Part shown: one piece after another, positions 48,229 through 56,419 of the stretch | How the letters are laid out: each line of letters opens with the position of its first letter | Position numbering within the stretch: the first letter of the stretch is position 1 | IMG/VR virus record: IMGVR_UViG_3300026484_000351 | Location: 1-64,000 of that record | Reading direction: 5' to 3' (one strand) | Source of the DNA: a virus | DNA: 64,000 nucleotides | Notes under the pieces: model-generated | Database searches by the model: none | Seen by the model: only the letters and a program-made list of their open reading frames with translations | What the model was told of the DNA's origin: nothing | Position numbers and translations under genes: made by a program

Positions 48229-48788
48229 TTAATTCAGGTGAGCATTTTGAAAATTATATTAGTCACAAAGATATTAAAATTTATTTTGATAACAATAAAG
48301 ATAAAACCCAAATGAAATTATTTACCTCTTATTATGGATATATAACTGTTAATGGCAGAAAAACATCCCTTCAAGAAGATTATAAAGTTGAACCAGTTGA
48401 AATTGTATTATCTGTAGAAAATAAAGAACTTTGTGACCCGTTCAGAAATATGGATAATCTTATGAATGGATTAGATGAAAAACATAATACAGGTTTAAGC
48501 TCAGATAGTTTTAAAAACCCCGAGTTGACAGAATGGCAACCTTTACCCAAAGATACATTAACCTATTTTGATTGGCATGTAACTTTAACAACTCAAAATT
48601 CAGATATAGAAATTGATAAAGGAATTATAGAAAGACTTAAATTTTTTCATACAATGGAACAGGCAGAAATGAATTATATTAAAATGATGGAATATAAATT
48701 TAAAGAATTAGGAATATTTGAAGCATTTGATAAATATAATGAATTATATAATTCATTAAGTAATAAATATCCTGAAGAATTTATATAA
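48225..48788 (+). CDS. PE-tailed protein
   Basis: 187 residues, overlapping the previous stop by four bases. Beta-rich first half, WQPLPKDTLTYFDWHVTLTT in the middle and a helical end; ends NKYPEEFI. Confidence 0.6.
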   Translation: MINSGEHFENYISHKDIKIYFDNNKDKTQMKLFTSYYGYITVNGRKTSLQEDYKVEPVEIVLSVENKELCDPFRNMDNLMNGLDEKHNTGLSSDSFKNPELTEWQPLPKDTLTYFDWHVTLTTQNSDIEIDKGIIERLKFFHTMEQAEMNYIKMMEYKFKELGIFEAFDKYNELYNSLSNKYPEEFI

Positions 48789-48828
48789 AAATGAACAATT
48801 ACTTAAAAAACTTTATTTAAGGAACTAT

Positions 48829-49026
48829 ATGAATACAGAAATAATTATTGAACCTTTAAATTTTCAAAGCAATTATTTTATTTGTGAAGTAAGATATAAA
48901 GTTGGTAAAAGTATAGTCGTTGCCGAAGGAATTGTAATGCTTACATTAAAAGACTTAACTAAAACAGTTCCTTTGCATTGTACTTTAAAGAACTTTGAGG
49001 AAGAGCATCCAGAGTTTTTCTTATAA
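48829..49026 (+). CDS. PE-tailed small protein
   Basis: 65 residues, one small beta domain (YFICEVRYKVGKSIVVAEGI) then EEHPEFFL. After the stop a frame without start reads TGYNYQRISGIFEDREIYYN and ends at TGA, a likely gene remnant up to about 49123. Confidence 0.58.
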   Translation: MNTEIIIEPLNFQSNYFICEVRYKVGKSIVVAEGIVMLTLKDLTKTVPLHCTLKNFEEEHPEFFL

Positions 49027-49200
49027 CTGGATACAATTATCAGAGAATAAGTGGCATTTTTGAAGATAGAGAAATATATTATAATGTAGAAATTCTTAGG
49101 GAAGAGAATGGATGCAATATTTGAAAATCAATTTGAATCCTAAAACTCTATAATTAAATTAATGAAAAGGGCTGTCCGGAATGTTCTATCTAAAGTTATT

Positions 49201-49221
49201 TTAAGGTTATTGTGTTATAAT
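49201..49221 (+). promoter_or_regulatory. Phage 21-base promoter, copy 11
   Basis: TTAAGGTTATTG then TGTTATAAT; -10 box 49216-49221, before the HAD gene. Confidence 0.72.
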
Positions 49222-49241
49222 TATATTTACAAAGGACAAAA

Positions 49242-49811
49242 ATGAAACAATATTTTGTAGACATAGACGAAACTTTAATTTTTACTAAAGCTAAAATACA
49301 TATTATTAAAAACAATAAAATTATTAGAAAGTTATCTAATCGAGAATATAATGCATATTCTCTACAGCAAGGCGAGAGTTATGACTTTGTAGAATTTACT
49401 TCTACAAAAATTTTCACTGAGACTTCTCAACCCAATCTAACAATGATAAAAGTCCTTGAAAAAATTAGCAAGGAAACTAAAAATATAGCTTTACTTACAG
49501 CGAGAAGAGATTTTGATGATAAAAAATCTCTTCTTAAGTACCTTAGGACTCATAAGATAAATGTAGGGCATTATAGGGATGGTCAAATTCATATAATCAG
49601 ATCAGGCAATATTACTAATAAACGCACTAACACTGCACAAGCGAAGATTAAAATGATAGACAACATAGTTAAGAAAAACCCTAAAATAACTGAAATTGTT
49701 ATATATGATGACTGTATTAAGAATCTTAACGCCGTTAAACAATATGCTTTAGAAAAAGGTTTGAAGTCTTCAACTTTCAAAGTAAAAGAGGGAAACATAA
49801 ATTTGGTTTAA
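49242..49811 (+). CDS. HAD-type phosphatase
   Basis: 189 residues. Motif I VDIDETLIFT (6-15) has the two catalytic Asp, motif II is ALLTARRDF, and EIVIYDDC is motif IV. The size and order resemble the 3'-phosphatase part of T4 polynucleotide kinase/phosphatase, though no kinase is fused. It may mend RNA or DNA ends. Confidence 0.75.
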   Translation: MKQYFVDIDETLIFTKAKIHIIKNNKIIRKLSNREYNAYSLQQGESYDFVEFTSTKIFTETSQPNLTMIKVLEKISKETKNIALLTARRDFDDKKSLLKYLRTHKINVGHYRDGQIHIIRSGNITNKRTNTAQAKIKMIDNIVKKNPKITEIVIYDDCIKNLNAVKQYALEKGLKSSTFKVKEGNINLV

Positions 49812-49828
49812 AGTTAATATGTTGCATT
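49808..49828 (+). promoter_or_regulatory. Degenerate phage promoter
   Basis: TTAAAGTTAAT then ATGTTGCATT; the -10 box is changed from TATAAT to TGCATT, so activity is doubtful. Confidence 0.35.
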
Positions 49829-49845
49829 TATACAAAAGGGAAAAA

Positions 49846-49953
49846 ATGGAAAAGACAACACCGGTATCTTTAAATCAAGAGACAAACAAAGTGTTTAATG
49901 AAACAATAGAAAATAATTTAGATACAAGAAGCAATTCTTCTAAAACTTTATAA
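49846..49953 (+). CDS. Small polar peptide
   Basis: 35 residues (MEKTTPVSLNQETNKVFNET...), Thr/Asn-rich, after AAAAGGGAAAAA. Probably disordered. Function unknown. Confidence 0.4.
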   Translation: MEKTTPVSLNQETNKVFNETIENNLDTRSNSSKTL

Positions 49954-49978
49954 TAGAAAAAATGAAAAGGAAGTATTA

Positions 49979-50305
49979 ATGGAAACATTTACATCATCAA
50001 CGGTATTTACTTTATCACTAAGTAATCCTTTAATGGTATTAGGTATGGTAGCAGTATTATGGTCAAAATCATTTAGGAATTTTGTAGAAAATTGGGGATT
50101 CTTATTTATGATTTTGTGTTGGTATTTTTATGGAATTATAGGATGGTTATTGCTTTGGATATTTTATGAATTAGTAGTTTTTATGCATAACAATACTAAA
50201 GCAAAAACTAAAAAAGTTAAGAAAAAGACAAAAGATACTAATGACCAGTTTTTTGATGATTTGAAAAACAAGAAAAGAAAACAAGAAGCAAAAAAATATA
50301 TTTAA
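49979..50305 (+). CDS. Membrane protein with basic tail
   Basis: 108 residues with two or three hydrophobic spans (12-27, 39-70), then a Lys-rich tail ending QEAKKYI, the recurrent K-K-Y-I end. It starts after AAAAGGAAGTATTA. Confidence 0.6.
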   Translation: METFTSSTVFTLSLSNPLMVLGMVAVLWSKSFRNFVENWGFLFMILCWYFYGIIGWLLLWIFYELVVFMHNNTKAKTKKVKKKTKDTNDQFFDDLKNKKRKQEAKKYI

Positions 50306-50314
50306 GGAAATAGA

Positions 50315-50590
50315 ATGAGTAAAATAATTAAAGGTTTAAGAATAAACCAAGTACCTTCGAAAAATTATATTAATAAAGATGAATATACAAAAGAGTTTAA
50401 TAATGATATAATTCCTGAATATGAATTTTTATATTTGGAAAATGGGAAATTATATAGTGAATGCTTTGCATTAGAATATGGAGAATGTAGTTCGGGATAT
50501 TGTGGCGCAGAATGGATTAAAAAAGGAAATAAAAAACAAGTATCAAGTTTAGGAACATTGCATTATATACTAAAGGAAAATTGGAAATAG
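50315..50590 (+). CDS. Hypothetical protein
   Basis: 91 residues with LYSECFALEYGECSSGYCGA, whose three cysteines could bind metal. Begins after AAGGAAATAGA and overlaps the next gene. Confidence 0.55.
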   Translation: MSKIIKGLRINQVPSKNYINKDEYTKEFNNDIIPEYEFLYLENGKLYSECFALEYGECSSGYCGAEWIKKGNKKQVSSLGTLHYILKENWK

Positions 50591-50961
50591 ATCATTTTAT
50601 TACAAGTAATTATGATGGTAATGATTATTTCATTATTTATGAAAATGACTGTCGATGGTATCCAAATGCCAATATTCAGATAAAATTTGATAATTGGATA
50701 GATACAAAACGAGGCAAAGACAAAAAACAAATTTATATATTTAAGGGACCGAGTGCAATAGGAAAGTCTTATATAGCAAATTCAACTAATTTGGAGGTTT
50801 TTGAAACAGATGGACGACCGTTAAATGAATTAAATATTTCTTTTGATATTATAGTTGTAGGAAACAAACACGGATATACAACAAGAAATATTATATCTGA
50901 GTTTAAGGAGGATAATTTAAAAAATATAGAGTTTATATTAGTTGGATTCAAGAAAATCTAG
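50581..50961 (+). CDS. Small P-loop NTPase
   Basis: 126 residues with a TTG start (AAAGGAAAATTG) since no suitable ATG exists. Walker A IFKGPSAIGKSYIA near residues 59-72 and FDIIVVGNKHG later suggest a minimal nucleotide kinase-like fold. Substrate unknown. Confidence 0.6.
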   Translation: MEIDHFITSNYDGNDYFIIYENDCRWYPNANIQIKFDNWIDTKRGKDKKQIYIFKGPSAIGKSYIANSTNLEVFETDGRPLNELNISFDIIVVGNKHGYTTRNIISEFKEDNLKNIEFILVGFKKI

Positions 50962-51013
50962 ATTACTAGGTTATTAAGTTAAACAAAGTTATAATATATT
51001 ATAAAGGAATATA

Positions 51014-51439
51014 ATGGTAAGAGAAAAATTAAATCAAGTACCATATTTTAAAAATGTTGAAGAAAGCGACAGCATTTTTGGATTAGTATTTGGTAAAGGC
51101 AAAGTAGCAAATGTATGGGAAAATAGTCATTATACATTTGAAATTGAATTTGAAAATGGATTTACTGTTCCATATACATCAGATGGAATTCCTGGATGGA
51201 GCGGAAAATTGGATTATCAAACAGTGTTTTATTCAGAAGATATAGATTTAACAGATGTTGATTTTAGTCCAAGTGAAGAAGTTCTTAATGTTAAGAAAAT
51301 TATTAAATTAAGAGATAAGGGAAAACTGGATGCTAGGTGTCCTAGTGGAGTTTGGATAAATATTAAACAATGTCCTAATTATATTATAGAAGAATATCTT
51401 GAAAATAACAAATTACATTTATTTAGAAAAGCAAGGTAA
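51014..51439 (+). CDS. Hypothetical protein
   Basis: 141 residues. FGLVFGKGKVANVWENSHYT and VPYTSDGIPGWSG suggest a beta-barrel like CarD/KOW-type folds; basic end LHLFRKAR. It follows TTATAAT (about 50986) and AAAGGAATATA. Confidence 0.58.
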   Translation: MVREKLNQVPYFKNVEESDSIFGLVFGKGKVANVWENSHYTFEIEFENGFTVPYTSDGIPGWSGKLDYQTVFYSEDIDLTDVDFSPSEEVLNVKKIIKLRDKGKLDARCPSGVWINIKQCPNYIIEEYLENNKLHLFRKAR

Positions 51440-51451
51440 TTTAACTTTGTT

Positions 51452-51472
51452 TTAAGGAAATTATGTTATAAT
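51452..51472 (+). promoter_or_regulatory. Phage 21-base promoter, copy 12
   Basis: TTAAGGAAATT then ATGTTATAAT; -10 box 51467-51472. Confidence 0.75.
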
Positions 51473-51499
51473 ATATTATATAAAAAGAAGGATTACAAT

Positions 51500-51799
51500 A
51501 TGTTGGAACATTATTTTAATATAGTAGAACTTACATTTGAAGAAGTGAAATTAAGAATTAAACAATTATATAAAGATAGAAAATTTTATGGTGAAACTCC
51601 TCAAGAATATCTTAAGGCAGTTGTTTATGAAACTAAAATTAAGGATACTATAATTGTAATGAAAATGGACGGTTTTACAAAAGAAGATAAAGAAAATTTT
51701 TATTGGGACGATTGGAAAGAGATTCAACTAAATGTTTTTAAATGGTTGAATCCCAATACAGGTAATATATTTATAATTGATGGAAGTGAAATAAAATAA
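51500..51799 (+). CDS. Hypothetical protein
   Basis: 99 residues, acidic/aromatic (FYWDDWKEIQLNVFKWLNPN). Its stop overlaps the next ATG (TAATG). Function unknown. Confidence 0.55.
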   Translation: MLEHYFNIVELTFEEVKLRIKQLYKDRKFYGETPQEYLKAVVYETKIKDTIIVMKMDGFTKEDKENFYWDDWKEIQLNVFKWLNPNTGNIFIIDGSEIK

Positions 51800-52026
51800 T
51801 GGGTACTGCTATTCAAGTTCAAGAAATTATGGAAATAATGAATGAAAGACTTAACAATTTTGAAGTTAATGTTTTTTTCAATAGAGGAAAAGAATACGCA
51901 AGTTGTTATTTAGCAGACTTTAGTGATTATGAAAAAGATCAAGTTCCAGGTGTCCCACCAGCAGGAAGAACACTTAAACAACATAACCTTATTTTAAGTT
52001 TAAACAAAAAAGGAAGGAAATATTGA
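51799..52026 (+). CDS. Hypothetical protein
   Basis: 75 residues with YLADFSDYEKDQVPGVPPAG; basic end NKKGRKY. Coupled to both neighbours by overlaps. Confidence 0.55.
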   Translation: MGTAIQVQEIMEIMNERLNNFEVNVFFNRGKEYASCYLADFSDYEKDQVPGVPPAGRTLKQHNLILSLNKKGRKY

Positions 52027-52202
52027 ATAGTTTATTAAAACCGGTAAATATGATTATGTTACATCCAGTATCAATTTTTATTAATATTATGGGTGTTATA
52101 GCATCTGTTTCAGTATTTCCAATATGGGTGAATTTAATATTAATTCTATTAATACTTCCAAATTTTGTAGAACAATACAATAAATTAAGTAGGGTTAGAT
52201 AA
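52023..52202 (+). CDS. Small membrane protein with TTG start
   Basis: 59 residues with two hydrophobic spans (VSIFINIMGVIASVSVF; VNLILILLILPNFV). TTG at 52023 follows AAAAGGAAGGAAA and overlaps the previous stop; an in-frame ATG is nine codons in. Confidence 0.5.
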   Translation: MNSLLKPVNMIMLHPVSIFINIMGVIASVSVFPIWVNLILILLILPNFVEQYNKLSRVR

Positions 52203-52404
52203 GAATAATATTTATTATCTAGTATCCAGAGAAGAATTCAAAAACAATTCTAATTTATTTGGAATAAGCACAAGTCACAAAAATCCAAATAATAAAGGAA
52301 AGGTTACGGTAGTTATTGATGGTGAATATTATCAAATAACCAAAGAAGAATTTGATAATAATAAAACATTATATCAAGGAATACAGAAGGGAAGGAAGGT
52401 AAAT
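52198..52404 (+). other. Open frame without start, fused in phase to the HAD gene
   Basis: 69 codons with no stop: DKNNIYYLVSREEFKNNSNL and KVTVVIDGEYYQITKEEF are clearly coding-like and run in frame into the HAD gene's ATG. No ATG, GTG or TTG opens it. It may be a separate gene that lost its start or a true N-terminal domain with an unusual start. Confidence 0.4.
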
Positions 52405-53076
52405 ATGGAAAAAAGAAATGCTAATTCAAAAAAATATAATATATTAAAAAATGGCATAATAATTGAAAATAATATTTATGCCAAGGATGTAAGAAAAATA
52501 TCTCAAGCGTTAATTAAAACATCTAAAGAATTACCATTAGGAAATTCTAAAATTAATCTTATAGCGTTAGACATTGATGATTGCATTCTTCCTAGTAATC
52601 AAAATTATTTTGGGAAAACAACAGACGCTTTAGAAATTTTTGAAATCAATCTTAAAAGACTTGTAATGATTTTAGAAAAATACAATTTAAAATTATTTAT
52701 GACATCTAGTTGGTATCATTTATATGAAATTGAAGCAGTTTCAAAAGGTAATTTAAAACCAAAAGACTCTACTTTAAAACAATTTCAGTATGATAAAGAA
52801 ATTAAAAGTGCTCATAATCTAATGGTAAAATATATTGAAAAATATTTTATTGGTATGAGTTCTGGAGATAGGAGCCAAGATATTATAAATCTTTTACAAA
52901 ATGAAAAATATGATAAAATTATTGTTATGGATGATTGGGACTTACAAAAAGAATGTAATTTATCAGACAGAGCATTGTATATTCCAATGTACGGTTATAT
53001 AGATGGAAATGTTGGATTTATGATACACAAACTAATAACAGAAAATAAGAAAGTGGCAAGAAGAAGTTATTACTAA
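52405..53076 (+). CDS. HAD-like hydrolase
   Basis: 223 residues from the ATG after AAGGGAAGGAAGGTAAAT. Motif I IALDIDDCILPS (near 53-64), motif II FMTSSWYHLY, and KIIVMDDWDLQ as motif IV. The second Asp of motif I is kept. A phosphatase acting on a nucleotide or end group is likely. The frame continues upstream (previous entry). Confidence 0.7.
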   Translation: MEKRNANSKKYNILKNGIIIENNIYAKDVRKISQALIKTSKELPLGNSKINLIALDIDDCILPSNQNYFGKTTDALEIFEINLKRLVMILEKYNLKLFMTSSWYHLYEIEAVSKGNLKPKDSTLKQFQYDKEIKSAHNLMVKYIEKYFIGMSSGDRSQDIINLLQNEKYDKIIVMDDWDLQKECNLSDRALYIPMYGYIDGNVGFMIHKLITENKKVARRSYY

Positions 53077-53082
53077 TGAAAC

Positions 53083-53240
53083 AGCGAAATTTTACAAGAT
53101 AAAGCAGAAGTTTTAATATTTGTTATTGAGGACTATGAGGTTAGTAAATAACCAAGTGAAAATATTAAATGCCGGGAGTGAAAGCATTTGTTGAGAATGT
53201 TAGAGAAAATGTATTCCCATAACCATCTGTTGTGGAGATG
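53083..53240 (+). pseudogene. Coding-like spacer, two TAA and one slip
   Basis: One frame reads NSEILQDKAEVLIFVIEDYE and VSK, TAA, PSENIK. Adding one A at the AAA near 53163 joins it to MPGVKAFVENVRENVFP, TAA, PSVVEM, TAA, just before the next ribosome site. The text is otherwise clean. Broken gene or hidden coding. Confidence 0.42.
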
Positions 53241-53255
53241 TAAAAAGGAAATATA

Positions 53256-53648
53256 ATGGATTTTTGGTTAGAAATACTTGGATTAGTAGGATTTGCAATA
53301 GGATATAGCGTTCCTTTTACTTGGGCTATAATTGCTTTAGTTTGTTTTATACTTATGTTATTTAGGATTAAAGATGAAATGGCAAAAGCAATAATCGCCG
53401 AATTAGGCAAGTATTTGTTTATAGGTATAGCACTCGGAAATGGTTGGACTTATTATCAGACAGAACCAGAATTAGTCTTAACTAATTCTGGTACGGCTCA
53501 AGAGCACCCAAAACATTACAAAGTTATTGATGGTGTTGTTTATGTTAAAGCAACAGATATTTCAGAAACAGTAGAAATTAAAAAAATAGAAAAGAGCACT
53601 TGGGAAAATTTAAAAACTTGGAAACCATTTGCAAAAGAAGGAGAATAA
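53256..53648 (+). CDS. Membrane protein
   Basis: 130 residues with two or three hydrophobic spans (3-37, 50-66) and a polar C-terminal domain of about 60 residues (HYKVIDGVVYVKATDISETV). Begins after AAAAAGGAAATATA. Function unknown. Confidence 0.6.
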   Translation: MDFWLEILGLVGFAIGYSVPFTWAIIALVCFILMLFRIKDEMAKAIIAELGKYLFIGIALGNGWTYYQTEPELVLTNSGTAQEHPKHYKVIDGVVYVKATDISETVEIKKIEKSTWENLKTWKPFAKEGE

Positions 53649-53649
53649 G

Positions 53650-53944
53650 ATGGATAAAATCTCAACTAGAAGAAAGATCTGTACAACTATAATTTTAAAA
53701 TTAGATAGCAGCGAAATAGGAACTTTGCCAGGTGTAAAAACATTAGATAATTATTACTGCAATTAAGGATTGAGTTCAAGGATGTGGTGTTCTCAGACCA
53801 CGGAAGAATTTGTGAGGTTAAGGATAAAGATTTTAAAGACTAATTTTTATAACAGAAATTCTCACTAATTAGCAAAAACGAGCAGTTAAATATAGATAGA
53901 ACGCTTAATAGGATATTATTTAGAAAAAATTAATTAAGGAAAAA
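53650..53944 (+). pseudogene. Gene with in-frame TAA codons and one slip
   Basis: ATG opens a clean 38-codon start (MDKISTRRKICTTIILKLDS...LDNYYCN) ending in TAA. One more A just after would join it to RIEFKDVVFSDHGRICEVKD, KDFKD, TAA, FL, TAA, QKFSLISKNEQLNIDRTLNR, and a TAA five bases before the next ribosome site. The join would make a protein of about 95 residues. As read, only the 38-residue peptide is made. Confidence 0.48.
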
Positions 53945-53947
53945 GAA

Positions 53948-54625
53948 ATGAACAAGGATATATTAGATAGAATAGATGAAAATACTTGGATAATTTCAGA
54001 TACGCATATAGGTCACGGTAAAGAGGGAACGGGTATTTTGTCCTTTGAACCTGGTAGATTAACTCAAATGAGGGTTGATGGATATAAAGCAAATGAGCAT
54101 GATAAATGGGTAATTGACAATTGGAATGCTAAAGTAAAGCCAGGAGAAACTGTTCTGCATTTAGGAGATTTTAGTTTTAAGGCGGTTGCTGATAACATCC
54201 AAAAATTAAATGGAAACATTATCTTAATTCTCGGGAATCACGACGGGAAAGGAACAGAACAAAAATATCAAGGAGTTGAAGCAATTAAAGGTTTTTACTT
54301 TGAAGATGAAGTAGGGTTATTAAATAAAATTTATAATCCAATTCCGAATGATAGAATGCTATCAGGATTAATTAAAGAGATTAATGGCGAAAAATTATTA
54401 TTTTGTCATTATGAAATTCATACTACTGATCCTTGGGATTATCAAAACAAAAGAATAGCACCGAGAATAGAGGTCCTTAAAAATATTTTTGAAAATCATA
54501 AATGCAAATATAATATTCATGGACATACACATTCTAGTCCTAGTAGTACTAATTTTTCAAAAAATGTTTCGTTTGAGCAAATAGGATTTGCTCCAATTAG
54601 ATTAGGAGAATTACTTAGCAAATAG
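53948..54625 (+). CDS. Calcineurin-like metallophosphoesterase
   Basis: 225 residues with all family motifs: SDTHIGH (18-24), HLGDFSF, GNHDGK, FCHYEIH and HGHTHSS. These bind two metals. Phage members cut nucleic acids, nucleotides or phosphoproteins. No extra domain. Confidence 0.85.
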   Translation: MNKDILDRIDENTWIISDTHIGHGKEGTGILSFEPGRLTQMRVDGYKANEHDKWVIDNWNAKVKPGETVLHLGDFSFKAVADNIQKLNGNIILILGNHDGKGTEQKYQGVEAIKGFYFEDEVGLLNKIYNPIPNDRMLSGLIKEINGEKLLFCHYEIHTTDPWDYQNKRIAPRIEVLKNIFENHKCKYNIHGHTHSSPSSTNFSKNVSFEQIGFAPIRLGELLSK

Positions 54626-54673
54626 TTAAGTAATTTTTTAGTATAATAATTAATATAATATAAAAGGAAGAAA

Positions 54674-55180
54674 ATGAAAGACTTATTAACTTTTGAAGTA
54701 AAAGAAGTAATGAGAGAAAATGCACATTCTCTAGTGGAAACGTTAATACTGGAGGAAGTACCATTTAGGATAGTACTTTGGAATAACGACAATTGGGATT
54801 CTCCATTACCCAAGAAAATAATGGAAACATTTCCTAAACAATTAGTTTTAGATATTAAAGAAATGGCACTAAGAACTTCCTACTTAAATGAATCAACAGG
54901 TGAAATAATTCTAAGTACAGCTTTTGAAAGTAGAGAATACAGTAAAATTTTACACTATGATGAAATAATTGCTGTTTTAGACCTTAAAGGGCAACCATAT
55001 CTATTAAACAATTTTCCTCAAGATACTGTTAAAGACATTAAAACCCTTTTTAGAGAACCTGCAAGTAAAAAAGAATGGATAGAAATAGCAACTAGCGGCG
55101 GGATAACTGCAGAAGCTGCAGAGAGAAGTATTAGTGCTTTTATTAAACATAACCCTAATCTTAGCTATTTGGACAAATAA
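54674..55180 (+). CDS. SspB-like protein (possible ClpXP adaptor)
   Basis: 168 residues. VPFRIVLWNNDNWDSPLP, then KQLVLDIKEMALRTSYLN, GEIILSTAFESREYSKI and YDEIIAVLDLKGQPYLL follow the order of SspB (TPHLVVD...GQIVLNIAPRAV...ARFGG...AVLAIYARENG). SspB carries ssrA-tagged proteins to ClpXP. The match is by pattern only. A phage adaptor would fit with SmpB and the ClpP-like protease encoded here. Coding-like sequence continues after the stop. Confidence 0.4.
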   Translation: MKDLLTFEVKEVMRENAHSLVETLILEEVPFRIVLWNNDNWDSPLPKKIMETFPKQLVLDIKEMALRTSYLNESTGEIILSTAFESREYSKILHYDEIIAVLDLKGQPYLLNNFPQDTVKDIKTLFREPASKKEWIEIATSGGITAEAAERSISAFIKHNPNLSYLDK

Positions 55181-55385
55181 TAGGAACTTTCGGTTAAGCA
55201 CCAGATTTAGTTGACATTTTAAATATAGTAAATGAATCAAATTTTACATTAGGTAAAGAACTAGAAACTGTTATCCTTTGAAACTACCTAAAATAACAGA
55301 ACTAAACAAAGAAGAAATATAAGTGTTCTTTTACACTCTTGTAATGTAAAAACTTAAGAAAGTAATCTTAGTGAAATACTAATTT
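55181..55385 (+). pseudogene. Coding-like continuation after the SspB-like gene
   Basis: GTFG, TAA, APDLVDILNIVNESNFTLGK and ELETVI read cleanly in one frame; after a slip KLPKITELNKEEI, TAA, VFFYTLVM, TAA, KLKKVILVKY follows and stops just before the next promoter. It is probably the lost C-terminal part of the SspB-like protein. From 55416 to 55534 nothing but the promoter and a long leader is seen. Confidence 0.42.
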
Positions 55386-55394
55386 AATATAATA

Positions 55395-55415
55395 TTAAAG
55401 TTAATATGTTATAAT
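55395..55415 (+). promoter_or_regulatory. Phage 21-base promoter, copy 13
   Basis: TTAAAGTTAAT then ATGTTATAAT; -10 box 55410-55415. The leader to the next gene is unusually long, about 120 bases. Confidence 0.72.
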
Positions 55416-55534
55416 TATATAAGTAAATAGATTTGATACAAATAATAAGATCGAAACATTTTTCTTATGTTTGTTAAAAATCATATTTAGAGCGGTAGTA
55501 AGTTACCGATATACAAAGACAATAAAGGAAAAGA

Positions 55535-56419
55535 ATGAAAATTAAATTTTTAGGAAGTGGCTCTGCATTTACATTAGCAGAAGAAAATTATCAAAGTAAT
55601 ATTTTAATTAGTAAAAATATTGAGAATTTTAAAGTATCTGAACAATGTATAAATGGTGGGCCGACTATTTTAGAAGATAGAAAACAAACAAAAAGACTCC
55701 TTTATGATGCAGGGAGCTCAATAGCAGAAGCACTAAATGCTTATGATTTAAAACCCCAGGACTTGGATTCAATTTATATTTCTCATTTACACGACGATCA
55801 TGCTGGTGGTATTGAATATATTGGCTTCAAAACTTATTTCGAAGTACATCAGTTTGGAGAAACAGTATTTGGATCTATGAAACCTAAATTAATTGGACAT
55901 TCTGATATTCTTAGAGAAGGTTGGGACACTTGCTGGAAAGGCGGACTTCAGTCAATTCAAGGTCAAACAAATTCTTTAGAAACATATTTTGATACAAATT
56001 ATATGCCGAATAATGGCACTTTTGATTTTTATGGTGCAACAATGATGCCTATTCAAACAGTGCATGCGGTTGATAGCCGAAGAATAGTGCCAAGTTATGG
56101 TTTAATGTTTATTGAAAATAATACAAAAGTTTTTATCACTGGAGATACACAATTTGCGCTAAATTTAATGATTACATATTATATTCAAAGTGATATTATA
56201 TTCCATGATTGTGAATTAATATTTGAAGAAAAAGATGGATATAAAAATGGAGTTCATGCTCAATATTGGCAGTTAAATACTCTAAGTAAAGATATTAAGA
56301 AAAAGATGTGGTTATACCATTATTCTCTTAATGGTAGAACTTATGAAGAATGCGAGGATAGAGTTATAACTGATGGTTTTGCAGGTTTAGTAAAAAGAGG
56401 ACAGGAGTTTGAAATATAA
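55535..56419 (+). CDS. Metallo-beta-lactamase-fold hydrolase (RNase Z-like)
   Basis: 294 residues. FLGSGSAFTLAEENYQSN opens the fold; SHLHDDHAGG (around 88-97) is the zinc motif, with FITGDTQFA and FHDCEL as later ligands and a His near 283 (LYHYSLNG). The family includes tRNA 3' nucleases and phosphodiesterases. Past its TAA the same frame goes on to a PE-type tail (next entry). Confidence 0.82.
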   Translation: MKIKFLGSGSAFTLAEENYQSNILISKNIENFKVSEQCINGGPTILEDRKQTKRLLYDAGSSIAEALNAYDLKPQDLDSIYISHLHDDHAGGIEYIGFKTYFEVHQFGETVFGSMKPKLIGHSDILREGWDTCWKGGLQSIQGQTNSLETYFDTNYMPNNGTFDFYGATMMPIQTVHAVDSRRIVPSYGLMFIENNTKVFITGDTQFALNLMITYYIQSDIIFHDCELIFEEKDGYKNGVHAQYWQLNTLSKDIKKKMWLYHYSLNGRTYEECEDRVITDGFAGLVKRGQEFEI

